This document shows positions 43,662 to 51,654 of a stretch of 64,000 nt of DNA, one piece after another (positions within the stretch are counted from its first letter, which is position 1; the number at the start of each line of letters is the position of its first letter). The DNA is from RFPW01 sp040401595 (GTDB lineage: Bacteria > Pseudomonadota > Gammaproteobacteria > Burkholderiales > Burkholderiaceae_E). Where the stretch lies: positions 52,262 through 116,261 of the forward strand of contig JBBAOE010000013.1 in assembly GCA_040401595.1 (NCBI GenBank), read 5' to 3'. Made by a program: the position numbers and the translations under genes. The notes beneath the pieces are model-generated. The model was given only the letters and a program-made list of their open reading frames with translations, was not told where the DNA came from and ran no database searches.

Positions 43662-44029
43662 GCCACGATATCAACCTGCGCCTCAACCTGCGCGTCAACC
43701 TGCGCGTCAAGCGGGGCGCCGCGGGCGAGGCATCGCGGTTCGAGACCCATGACGTCCCGTTCGAACCCGGTCAATCGGTGCTGGATGCCTTGCGGTGGGT
43801 GCGGGCGCACGTGGATCCGAGTCTGGCGGTTCGCTATTCGTGCATCAATGCCAACGCCTGTAAAGAATGCATGATGAAGGTCGATGGCAAAACGGTCTAT
43901 GCCTGCCTGGCGCGTCTGGAGGCGCGTGAGATGGTCGTTGAGCCCCTGCCCAACAAGCCGCTGGTCAGAGACCTCGTGACCGAGGTGGCACCCTCGGATG
44001 AGGAGTTGTTTTTGCCTTCGGGCTCCTGA
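43658..44029 (+). CDS. One-domain 2Fe-2S ferredoxin-like protein (FrdB N-terminal type)
   Basis: A 123-residue protein resembling only the first half of SdhB/FrdB. The [2Fe-2S] ligands are in 'CINANACKECMMKVDGKT' and 'VYACLARLE' (C-x5-C-x2-C-x11-C). The second, [4Fe-4S]/[3Fe-4S]-bearing half is absent, and the protein ends naturally after 'SDEELFLPSGS'. Near the start a 12-base unit is repeated three times (43671-43706) and encodes NLRL-NLRV-NLRV. It is translationally coupled to the flavoprotein and is its likely electron partner. Not a truncation of a longer gene as far as the downstream sequence shows. Confidence 0.8.
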   Translation: MSHDINLRLNLRVNLRVKRGAAGEASRFETHDVPFEPGQSVLDALRWVRAHVDPSLAVRYSCINANACKECMMKVDGKTVYACLARLEAREMVVEPLPNKPLVRDLVTEVAPSDEELFLPSGS

Positions 44030-44055
44030 ACTCTGTCGGCCGAGGCGATCGGCTG

Positions 44056-44087
44056 ATGATGGTCCGTGTTCATGATGGTCCGTGTTC
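44056..44087. repeat. 16-bp perfect tandem duplication
   Basis: The unit ATGATGGTCCGTGTTC occurs twice in direct succession in the spacer between the convergent 2Fe-2S protein and MscS-like genes. No gene or palindrome is associated; a slippage duplication is the simplest reading. Confidence 0.8.
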
Positions 44088-44115
44088 ATCAGCGCAGGGG
44101 TTGATCAGGCAGGGT

Positions 44116-44925
44116 TCACGGAATCATGCGCGTTGCATTGGCTGGCATCGGTGCGGGCCAGTTCGCTGCTTCGGCAACGCGCAAGATGGCCGCATTGGTG
44201 TCGAAGAGGACTTGCCAGTAATAACTGTTGTGACAATAGGGTCGCACCGCAATGACACAGCCGAGCAGATTGAGATCGAGCAAGTTGATCTCGGGGGCAG
44301 GCGAAGTGGCGACATTTGGGATGCGAGCGATCTCGGCGCGCAGGCGCGCCATCGCATCCTCAGGATTCACGCCGGAGGCCAGTTGTGCGACTCGATCAAC
44401 CCGACGGACGGGCAGGCTTGAGTAATTCAGGATCGTTTCACCAAATACCTTGGTGTTGCCAACGATCGTCATCACATGATCGGGCGTGATGATCGTCGTA
44501 CCAAAGAGGCCTAACTCATGCACGGTCCCTGTGATGCCGCCGATGCCGACAAAGTCCCCGACCCTGAAGGGTCGCAGCACCAGCATGAATGCACCCGCAG
44601 CAAAATTTCCCAGCATTCCGCTCCATGCCGCACCGATGGCAACGCCGGCACCGGCGATCAGGGCAGCAAATGAGGTCGTCTGGACGCCGAAGTAGCCGAG
44701 AATGCCCAGTATCAGGAGCAGATTCAGCGACGCGGTGATGATGGCGCCCAGGTACTTGTTGAGCGTCTGATCCATCCGGTTGCGATCCATGGAGGTCCGC
44801 ACCAGTCGGGTCACCCATGAGATCAGCCAGCGTCCGATGATCCAGAAGGCGGTCGCCGCCAGGATCTTGATCAACAGGTCGACCGCTGTCGTTTTCAGGA
44901 AGGTTTCGATTGTGGTTGTATCCAT
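44116..44925 (-). CDS. Small-conductance mechanosensitive channel (MscS family)
   Basis: A 269-residue inner-membrane channel. Three hydrophobic helices are followed by the pore helix 'AALIAGAGVAIGAAWSGMLGNFAAG' region (about residues 90-112; Gly/Ala zipper) and 'FRVGDFVGIGGITGTVHELGL', the start of the MscS beta domain. It is the minimal E. coli MscS-type length. It opens under osmotic down-shock to release solutes. The ATG at 44925 is preferred; an upstream extension of 23 codons (to 44994) looks unrelated to the family. Convergent with the 2Fe-2S gene. Confidence 0.9.
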   Translation of the reverse strand: MDTTTIETFLKTTAVDLLIKILAATAFWIIGRWLISWVTRLVRTSMDRNRMDQTLNKYLGAIITASLNLLLILGILGYFGVQTTSFAALIAGAGVAIGAAWSGMLGNFAAGAFMLVLRPFRVGDFVGIGGITGTVHELGLFGTTIITPDHVMTIVGNTKVFGETILNYSSLPVRRVDRVAQLASGVNPEDAMARLRAEIARIPNVATSPAPEINLLDLNLLGCVIAVRPYCHNSYYWQVLFDTNAAILRVAEAANWPAPMPANATRMIP

Positions 44926-45206
44926 GCCCTGTCCAAATTTTCCAAGGTCTTGATCGAACCCCGTCGGCGATCGCTTGGGTTGGGCACAGCTCACGTAACC
45001 GGAAAAGAGATCGACTTTTCGTGAGGGCCGCGCAGCGCTGCGGCGAGGGTCTTCCGACCCGATTCGTCTGCTGGGGCTTTGATTCTGAACGCAGCCAGAT
45101 CGGCATCCTGTAGTGAAACCGTTGCCTCAGGCCTGCAAGACATCGAGCGCTTTGCGATGTCGGACCCGGTTAAAGGCTCGATCAAAAGCACGTCGATATC
45201 GCGCCA
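44926..45206. other. Spacer without a convincing gene
   Basis: This 281-base spacer separates two minus-strand genes. It contains a 26-codon Arg-rich open frame (45127-45207) that overlaps the preceding stop, and a 66-codon frame. Neither has a recognisable pattern. I see no tRNA or clear terminator. Confidence 0.4.
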
Positions 45207-46016
45207 TCAAGGCGCGACCACAGCCCCATCGATCCCATGACGCTTGAGGCTCGCCGCCACGAAGCCACTGGACTTCATGGCGCCTATGAACTGAGATAGT
45301 TGCCCATGCGCGCTTTCAGGCCGGGACTTGGGCGTCCCCATCGCCTGTTCGATGACCATGAATCGACCCGCCAGCAAGCGAAGACCCGGGGTTGCTCTGG
45401 CGTCTGACTCAAGCTGCTGCTTCACGCCGGCAGCCACTTCGTAGGCGCTCCTTGCAAAAAAAGGCACGACCTCTGGCGAGGTGGCTGTCCTGACCAGCTG
45501 CGCTTGTTTGAGTTCGCGGGTCAGAAAGAGATCGTAAGCACTGCCTTTTCCCACGACGACCCGGTGTCCCGCTCGGTCGACTTCATCGTTGCTTTGAAGA
45601 GGCGAATCCTGACGCACAAGGTAGCTGCCTTCGATCTGGACATAGGCGGACGTGAATGTGATCCCTTGGCCACGCACCGGGTCAATGGCGAAGAAACCAA
45701 TGTCGGCTTGTTCCCGGGTGATCAGTTCGACGGATTTGCCGGCGGAATCCACCGGAATCAGAACCAAGGGCGTTTGAAGCCGCTTGGCCAACTCCGTTGC
45801 CAGGTCGACCGAGACTCCGACGGGCTCGCCAGTCTGGGTATCCTTGCGCGCGAGGATTGGATTGCCCAGGTTGATGACGACACGCAAGACGCCGGTGGGT
45901 GCCAGGGGCTGCGTCATTTCGGCGGCTGCTAAATCGGTGAATGGGCTGGTCAAAGAGGTGATTCCGATGAGGCTACCGAACAGGCACCTCATCCACAAAT
46001 TTGAAAAGTTCATCAT
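45207..46016 (-). CDS. Orphan periplasmic solute-binding protein (amino-acid type, SBP family 3)
   Basis: A 269-residue exported protein with leader 'LWMRCLFGSLIGITSLTSP'. The mature domain starts 'LAPTGVLRVVINLGNPILAR' and continues with 'GVSVDLATELAKRLQTPLVLI', 'ITREQADIGFFAIDPVRGQGI' and 'VVVGKGSAYDLFLTRELKQA', the usual pattern of polar amino-acid ABC binding proteins. No permease or ATPase gene is adjacent. It may serve a distant transporter, or a signalling role. Two adjacent ATGs (46016, 46013) are equivalent; a frame extending upstream to 46178 does not look like protein sequence. Confidence 0.85.
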   Translation of the reverse strand: MMNFSNLWMRCLFGSLIGITSLTSPFTDLAAAEMTQPLAPTGVLRVVINLGNPILARKDTQTGEPVGVSVDLATELAKRLQTPLVLIPVDSAGKSVELITREQADIGFFAIDPVRGQGITFTSAYVQIEGSYLVRQDSPLQSNDEVDRAGHRVVVGKGSAYDLFLTRELKQAQLVRTATSPEVVPFFARSAYEVAAGVKQQLESDARATPGLRLLAGRFMVIEQAMGTPKSRPESAHGQLSQFIGAMKSSGFVAASLKRHGIDGAVVAP

Positions 46017-46169
46017 GAAATAGAACTCGTACTTGGCCTGAAGTCGCAGTGTGTTGGGTGGGCTGGCACTGGTTGTCCCAGTCAGCATAACTTGATGCGT
46101 GTGTTGACGGGTACCCGAGGCTTTTTGGGCGCAAACCGGACGATATTGGCGATGCGATACACTAAGTCC

Positions 46170-46598
46170 ATGAATCAATCCCAGCGTAGATGGTCAATCC
46201 GACAGCTGGGGGCCTGGATGGCCCTGTGGGCGGTGTTCGCGCTTGCGATCGGGCCGACGATTTCGCATGCGATCAATCAAATGCGCGGCCATGCGGGCGA
46301 ATTCGCGGAGATCTGTACCACCCGGGGAATTGAACGCGTTGCGCTCCCGAGCGACTTGGATGCCGAAGCGCTGAGCGCCGAGGTGGATTCAAGCTCGCTC
46401 CCCGCGCCGCACAATCTGAAGCCCGAGCATTGTCCTCTGTGTGGTCTGTCGGGCCATTTGGCTATGCCGTCGCCGTCGTCCCTGGTTCTGAAACTGCCGG
46501 CCCTGAGCGATGCGCCGCCCCGGCTGCTTTTGCTCGCCCCGCGTTTGCTGTTTGCTTGGCTACAGGCCAGGCCTCGAGGCCCCCCGCAAGATTCCTAA
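46170..46598 (+). CDS. DUF2946 family protein, copper-associated
   Basis: About 142 residues with one N-terminal membrane helix ('LGAWMALWAVFALAIGPTIS') and a central motif 'EHCPLCGLSGHLAMP', the DUF2946 hallmark (HCPxC). The Cys and His residues suggest copper binding. DUF2946 genes commonly sit beside copper TonB receptors and PCuAC chaperones, as here. The start is either 46152 or 46170; no strong ribosome site decides it. It leads the copper cluster. The downstream receptor begins 116 bases after its stop. Confidence 0.8.
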   Translation: MNQSQRRWSIRQLGAWMALWAVFALAIGPTISHAINQMRGHAGEFAEICTTRGIERVALPSDLDAEALSAEVDSSSLPAPHNLKPEHCPLCGLSGHLAMPSPSSLVLKLPALSDAPPRLLLLAPRLLFAWLQARPRGPPQDS

Positions 46599-46714
46599 AC
46601 GTCACTGAACCCGGTCCCGGCTTGCGTTGCGCCAGCCCGGGAGACCGATTAGACGCTTTGTACCAGCGCGAACCCAGAGGGTGTCGCGTGGACATGTCAC
46701 CAGGAATTTGCATC

Positions 46715-49114
46715 ATGTTAGGGAATCCATCTGTTACGCCGGGCATGCACACGCCTGCGCGTTTTTCATTGACCTCGCTCGCGATTGCGATTGGGACGGC
46801 GATGGCCTCAGGCTTTGCGCCCAGCGCGTTCGCTGACCACGGCTCTGCGCGCAATCTCGGCGTGGTCGTTGTCACCGGCACTAACCCCAGTTCGATGCCG
46901 ACCTACATTCCGACGACGACTGAGTCGATCACGGGGCGTGAAATCGAAGACCGCATCAATGCGTCCGACAGCGAAGACGCTCTCAAGTACTTTCCCAGCC
47001 TGTTGGTGCGCAAGCGCTATATCGGCGACTACAACCATGCGATTCTGTCGAGTCGTGCCTCGGGCACCGGCAACAGCGCCCGTTCCGCGGTCTACGCCGA
47101 CGGGATCTTGCTGTCGAATTTTCTTGGCAATGGCGTTGGTGGCCTGTCGTTCGTGCCGCGCTGGGGTCTCGTGACCCCCGAAGAAATCGAACGGGTCGAT
47201 GTCATGTACGGCCCGTTTTCGGCGGCTTATCCCGGCAACTCGGTCGGCGCGGTCGTCGACTATGTGACGCGCATGCCCAGCCGCTTCGAAGCCCACGGCA
47301 AAGTGAGTTTCAGTTCACAGCCCTTTACGCTTTACAGCACGAAGGACACCTACCAGGCCTGGCAGACCAGCGCGTCGGCGGGCAATCGCTCGGGGGACTG
47401 GTCCTGGTTCGTTCATTTCAATCATACGGACAGCCATGGCCAGCCACTGACCTTCGCGACCCGCCTGGTCAGCACCGGTACATCGGGCAGTGCGGGCACA
47501 GCGGTTACCGGCGCTGTCCTCGCGTTGAACAATGCCAATGCACCCTGGTACATCATCGGGACAGGCACCGAATTCACGACCCGGCAGGATCACGCCAAGG
47601 TCAAGCTGGCCTATAACCTGAGCCCGACGCTGCGCGCCTCGTATACGCTGGGAGTCTGGCAGAACACCTCTGAGGGGCGGCCCCGGAGTTATCTGCAAAA
47701 CGCCGCAGTCAGTCCATCCGGCAGCCCTTCTAGCATCCCCTTCACCAGCGGCGTGATCAATATCGATGGAAAAAGCTACGCAGCGCTGACCGGCGCAGAC
47801 TTTGCGCTGACCAATGAATCATTGACCCACACTATTCACGGCGTCTCGGTCAAGAGCAACACCAAAGGGGTCTTCGACTGGGAAGCGGCAGCCAGCCTGT
47901 ACGACTACGGCACCGATCTGAAACGTCAGAATGGCGCATCCACCACCTTACCGACGGCGCTCCAGGGCGGCGCCGGCACCATTGCCGACGGTAGCGGAAC
48001 GGGATGGCAAACGCTCGCACTCAAGGGCCTCTGGCGCCCCGACGGGATCCAGGGCGCCCATCAGGTCGACCTGGGCGCCCAGCAAGACCATTATCAACTG
48101 CGTTACCGCACCTCGGCGATTCCGGGCAATTGGCTCAGCGACCCAGCCGGCGATCTGGTGAGCAACGTGGGTGGCGAGACCCGCTTGCGCAGTTTCTATG
48201 TTCAAGATGTCTGGGCGCTGGCGCCGCGCTGGAAGACCGTCCTCGGGGCTCGTTACGAAGACTGGACTGCACGTGGGGGCCTGACAAATTTCTCAGCCAC
48301 CAGCAGCGTCTCGCACCCGAACCGTCAGCAGTCGTTTGTTTCACCAAAAGCGGCGCTCTCATTTGCCGCCCGCGACGATCTGGTGCTCAAGGCCTCGCTG
48401 GGACGGGCGGTGCGCATGCCCACGGTGGCTGAACTCTATGGGGCGACATCGACCACCAATTCGCAATACATCAATGATCCCAATCTGCGCCCTGAACGGT
48501 CACTGACGGGGGAACTGAGTGCGGAAAGGGACATTCCGGGCGGTTTGTTGCGGGCAACACTCTTTTCTGAGGACACGCACGATGCTCTGTATTCACAATC
48601 GATCGTCGATGCCGCAGCGGGCAACAAAACCATCAGCCGGGTCCAGAATGTCGGGCATATCGCGACGCAGGGTGCGGAAATCTCGTACCTGGGAACGGAT
48701 GTTATGACCAAGGGGATGGACGTGGTCAGTAGCGTCACCTACGCTGACTCCCTGATCAAGGAGAATGCGGGCTTTGTCGTTGTCGCTGGCGATACTCTGA
48801 ACAAGCGACAGCCCAATATCGCGCGCTGGCGGGCGACCGCACTGGCGAGCTACCGTTGGGATCCGCGATGGGTGACCAGCATCGGCGCGCGCTACAGCGG
48901 TCCGCAGTTTCGTACGCTTAATAACAGCGATATCAATGGATTCGCGTATCAGGGGGTGAGCAAATTCTTTGTGGTTGACCTGCGCGCGCGCTACCAGATC
49001 GACAAGCACCACTCATTTGCGATCGGTATTGATAACGTCAATAACGACAAATACTGGAACTTCCACCCCTATCCGCAGCGTACCTTCACCGCTGAGCTCA
49101 AAATAAGTCTCTGA
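46715..49114 (+). CDS. TonB-dependent outer-membrane receptor, probably for copper
   Basis: A 799-residue receptor. The leader contains 'LTSLAIAIGTAMASGFAPSAFA'. The plug region has 'TTTESITGREIEDRINASDS', 'SRASGTGNSARSAVYADGIL' and 'EEIERVDVMYGPFSAAYPGN'; the barrel ends with 'RTFTAELKISL', a hydrophobic aromatic-type terminal pattern for this family although the last residue is Leu. The ATG at 46715 has AGGAA 8 bases upstream; other in-frame ATGs are at 46694 and 46745. Cargo is inferred as copper from the DUF2946, YcnI and PCuAC neighbours. Four bases separate it from the YcnI-like gene. Confidence 0.88.
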   Translation: MLGNPSVTPGMHTPARFSLTSLAIAIGTAMASGFAPSAFADHGSARNLGVVVVTGTNPSSMPTYIPTTTESITGREIEDRINASDSEDALKYFPSLLVRKRYIGDYNHAILSSRASGTGNSARSAVYADGILLSNFLGNGVGGLSFVPRWGLVTPEEIERVDVMYGPFSAAYPGNSVGAVVDYVTRMPSRFEAHGKVSFSSQPFTLYSTKDTYQAWQTSASAGNRSGDWSWFVHFNHTDSHGQPLTFATRLVSTGTSGSAGTAVTGAVLALNNANAPWYIIGTGTEFTTRQDHAKVKLAYNLSPTLRASYTLGVWQNTSEGRPRSYLQNAAVSPSGSPSSIPFTSGVINIDGKSYAALTGADFALTNESLTHTIHGVSVKSNTKGVFDWEAAASLYDYGTDLKRQNGASTTLPTALQGGAGTIADGSGTGWQTLALKGLWRPDGIQGAHQVDLGAQQDHYQLRYRTSAIPGNWLSDPAGDLVSNVGGETRLRSFYVQDVWALAPRWKTVLGARYEDWTARGGLTNFSATSSVSHPNRQQSFVSPKAALSFAARDDLVLKASLGRAVRMPTVAELYGATSTTNSQYINDPNLRPERSLTGELSAERDIPGGLLRATLFSEDTHDALYSQSIVDAAAGNKTISRVQNVGHIATQGAEISYLGTDVMTKGMDVVSSVTYADSLIKENAGFVVVAGDTLNKRQPNIARWRATALASYRWDPRWVTSIGARYSGPQFRTLNNSDINGFAYQGVSKFFVVDLRARYQIDKHHSFAIGIDNVNNDKYWNFHPYPQRTFTAELKISL

Positions 49115-49117
49115 ACG

Positions 49118-49660
49118 ATGAAAAATTTCAACTACGCAATTGCCGCCGCCGCTCTGCTGATGGCCGCTGGCGCCCAGGCCCATGTGACCCTCGAAGAACC
49201 TGCGGCGGTGGCTAATACCTCTTATAAAGCCGTGCTTCGCATCACCCACGGCTGCGAAGGGTCGGCCACGCATACCGTTAGAGTGCAGCTTCCGGATGGC
49301 TTTCTGGGCGCCAAGCCCATGCCCAGACCGGGCTGGAAACTCGAGTTGCGCCGCGAGAAACTTGCTCAGCCCTACGATAGTCATGGCCGAAAGATCGAGG
49401 ATACGGTGACGGAAGTGACCTGGCGAGCCCAGCAACCCGAGGCATTTCTGGCTGATGCCCACTACGATGAGTTCGTGCTTCGTGGGCAGACCCCGGCAAA
49501 GGCGGGCATTCTCTGGTTCAAGGTGCAGCAGCTCTGCGAGATCGGGGAACTCAACTGGAATCAGGTGCCGGCAGCCGGTTCCAACACCCGGGGCCTCAAG
49601 TGGCCCGCGGCCCGGCTCGAGGTTCTGCCCGCAATGGGGAGTGATGGGCATCAGCATTGA
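49118..49660 (+). CDS. YcnI-like (DUF1775) periplasmic copper-binding protein
   Basis: A 180-residue exported protein. The leader ends 'LLMAAGAQA-HVTLEEPAA', so the mature N-terminus would be His, as required for the copper-brace type binding seen in YcnI proteins. 'HGCEGSATHTVRVQLPDGFLG' and 'KPMPRPGWKLELRREKL' are family blocks; the C-terminus 'GSDGHQH' adds His. It lies between the TonB receptor and PCuAC. Role: periplasmic copper binding or delivery. Confidence 0.9.
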   Translation: MKNFNYAIAAAALLMAAGAQAHVTLEEPAAVANTSYKAVLRITHGCEGSATHTVRVQLPDGFLGAKPMPRPGWKLELRREKLAQPYDSHGRKIEDTVTEVTWRAQQPEAFLADAHYDEFVLRGQTPAKAGILWFKVQQLCEIGELNWNQVPAAGSNTRGLKWPAARLEVLPAMGSDGHQH

Positions 49661-49681
49661 TATGACGATCAGGATCAAGAC

Positions 49682-50197
49682 ATGAAATGTTTCGACAAGA
49701 TGGATCGATCGCATTGGGCTGCCTGGGTTCGCAGCGTATGGGCAGTCGCTGCAGTCCTCGCGGTGTCCAGTGCCTGGGCGCAGGTCAAGGTGCAGGATCC
49801 ATGGGCCCGACCTACCGCTCAGGGCCAGACGGTGGGCGGGAGCTATTTTCGAATCGAGGGGGGGCCGTCGAAAGACCGTCTCTTATCCGCTGCGGCCGAT
49901 ATTGCCCAGGCGGTCGAACTGCACAGCATGCGCATGGATGGGGATGTGATGCGGATGCGTCAGGTGGATGCGGTCGAGGTGGCGGCTAACCAGTCGGTTG
50001 AGTTCAAGCCTGGGGGATTGCATGTCATGCTGATTGGCTTGAAGACGCCGCTCAAGGTCGGCAACAGCTTTCCGATGACGCTGCGCTTTGAGAAGGCGGG
50101 CGAGGTCAAGGTCAACGTTCGGGTCTTGCCGGCCGCGCCCACTGCGTCCACTGCGTCGGGTGCGAAGCCTGTTGTGCAGGACGAGCACAAACATTGA
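49682..50197 (+). CDS. Periplasmic copper chaperone PCu(A)C family
   Basis: A 171-residue exported chaperone that delivers copper to cytochrome oxidase or other sites. The leader is 'SVWAVAAVLAVSSAWAQ'. The copper site is the HxM..MxM pattern: 'VELHSMRMDGDVMRMRQV' near residue 80 and 'PGGLHVMLIGLK' near 115. The C-terminus carries 'QDEHKH'. The stop overlaps a TTG that starts the MATE gene (TTGA), so the two are coupled. Confidence 0.92.
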   Translation: MKCFDKMDRSHWAAWVRSVWAVAAVLAVSSAWAQVKVQDPWARPTAQGQTVGGSYFRIEGGPSKDRLLSAAADIAQAVELHSMRMDGDVMRMRQVDAVEVAANQSVEFKPGGLHVMLIGLKTPLKVGNSFPMTLRFEKAGEVKVNVRVLPAAPTASTASGAKPVVQDEHKH

Positions 50198-51537
50198 GCG
50201 GTGTGGCTGGCCCGAATTCGTTCCTGGTCGGTCCGATCCTGCCGACCCTGCTGAGGTTCGCGCTGCCTAATCTGGGCGCGATGGTGGCGACTGCGCTGGC
50301 GGCGATTGCCGAGACGAGTTACGTCGGACGTTTGGGTTTGCCCGCGTTGGCAGGCATGGCGTTGGTATTTCCGTTTGTCATGCTGCAGTCGATGCTGTCA
50401 GCGGGTGCCATGGGGGGCGGTGTGAGTTCTGCGGTCAGCCGTGCCTTGGGGGCGGGTGACTCGGCGCGGGCCAATGCACTGGCAGTCCATGCACTTTGGA
50501 TCGCACTGGCCTTAGGTACGGGTTACATGGCGCTCATGGAACTCTTTGGTGGCTGGCTGTTATCGGCCTTGGGCGGCAGCGGCGATGCGCTTGTGCAAGC
50601 CCTGGCCTATGCGGAAGTTGCATTCAAGGGATCGGTGTTCGTCTGGATCGTCAATACGCTGTCATCGGTGATTCGAGGCAGCGGCAACATGAAAGTGCCT
50701 TCGGCAACGCTGTTCAGCTTGTCCCTGGCACAGGTGATTCTCGGCGGCGCGCTGGGACTGGGCTGGGGACCATGGCCGCCGATGGGCATGCATGGCGTGG
50801 CCGCAGGGGGCGTGCTGGCCTATGGTGCCGGCGCCTTGTTTCTTTGGCTGTATCTGGTATCGGGGCGTGCCCGGGTGGGTCTTCCCATTCGGCGCACCCT
50901 GATCGATCGCAAACAACTCCTCGACATTCTTCGTGTGGGCGCCGTTGCCTGCCTTTCTCCGCTCCAGACGGTACTGACCATTCTGGTGCTGACGCGTTTG
51001 GTGGCGGAATTTGGTACCGACGCCCTGGCCGGATACGGCATCGGTACCCGGCTTGAATTTCTGCTGGTCCCCATTGCCTTTGCCATTGGTGTTGCATCGG
51101 TTCCGTTGGTGGGTATGGCCATTGGCGCGGGCGATATCGCGCGCGCGCGCAGGGCGGCCTGGACGGCTGCGGTCGTGGCGATGGTCAGCCTCGGTGGGCT
51201 GGGTCTGGTGGTGAGCTTCGCCCCTGACGCATGGACTCGTTTGTATTCAGACAATGAGTCCGTTCTGCAGTCGGCGAGAAATTACTTTTTTTGGGCAGGA
51301 CCTTGCTACGGGCTGTTTGGTCTCGGACTGTCGCTGTACTTCTCATCGCTGGGCGCAGGCAAGGCCATCGGACCGGTGTTGGCCGGAACCCTACGACTGG
51401 TCATTGTTGGTGCGGGTGGCGCACTTCTGGCTTATCTGGATACCCCGGCCTGGACCATCTTCGCACTGGTCGGGGCCGGCATGATCGCCTATGGGCTGAG
51501 TTCGGCATTGATCGTCCGCTACACCCCCTGGGGCTGA
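50194..51537 (+). CDS. MATE family efflux transporter
   Basis: A 447-residue inner-membrane exporter with 12 predicted helices. 'VGPILPTLLRFALPNLGAMVATALAAIAETSYVGRLG' (about residues 9-45) and the parallel second half 'LLDILRVGAVACLSPLQTVLT' show the MATE inverted repeat, with 'GSGNMKVPSATLF'-type loop in between. The start is TTG at 50194, overlapping the stop of the copper chaperone gene. This coupling places it in the copper operon. Substrate unknown; a metallophore or a toxic organic compound are possibilities. Confidence 0.88.
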   Translation: MSGVAGPNSFLVGPILPTLLRFALPNLGAMVATALAAIAETSYVGRLGLPALAGMALVFPFVMLQSMLSAGAMGGGVSSAVSRALGAGDSARANALAVHALWIALALGTGYMALMELFGGWLLSALGGSGDALVQALAYAEVAFKGSVFVWIVNTLSSVIRGSGNMKVPSATLFSLSLAQVILGGALGLGWGPWPPMGMHGVAAGGVLAYGAGALFLWLYLVSGRARVGLPIRRTLIDRKQLLDILRVGAVACLSPLQTVLTILVLTRLVAEFGTDALAGYGIGTRLEFLLVPIAFAIGVASVPLVGMAIGAGDIARARRAAWTAAVVAMVSLGGLGLVVSFAPDAWTRLYSDNESVLQSARNYFFWAGPCYGLFGLGLSLYFSSLGAGKAIGPVLAGTLRLVIVGAGGALLAYLDTPAWTIFALVGAGMIAYGLSSALIVRYTPWG

Positions 51538-51654
51538 TTCGCGCACAAAGTGGCTAACCGAACGGTGTGCTGGCGGTAAGGCGCCATGGCTGAGGATCGA
51601 ACTTCAGGTCGACCCGTGCGATGCACGCGGTTACGCATCGGCTGGAGCGAGAAC

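Noticed and set aside
44991..45191. A 66-codon minus-strand frame between the solute-binding protein and MscS genes
   Set aside because: Random-looking sequence and no usable ribosome site.
45127..45207. A 26-codon Arg-rich frame (MARYRRAFDRAF...) whose ATG overlaps the stop of the solute-binding protein
   Set aside because: The overlap would allow translational coupling, but the frame is too short to judge and no homology pattern is visible.
46170..51537. A methanobactin operon
   Set aside because: TonB and MATE genes are present, but no MbnB/MbnC-like biosynthesis gene or Cys-containing precursor peptide was found nearby.
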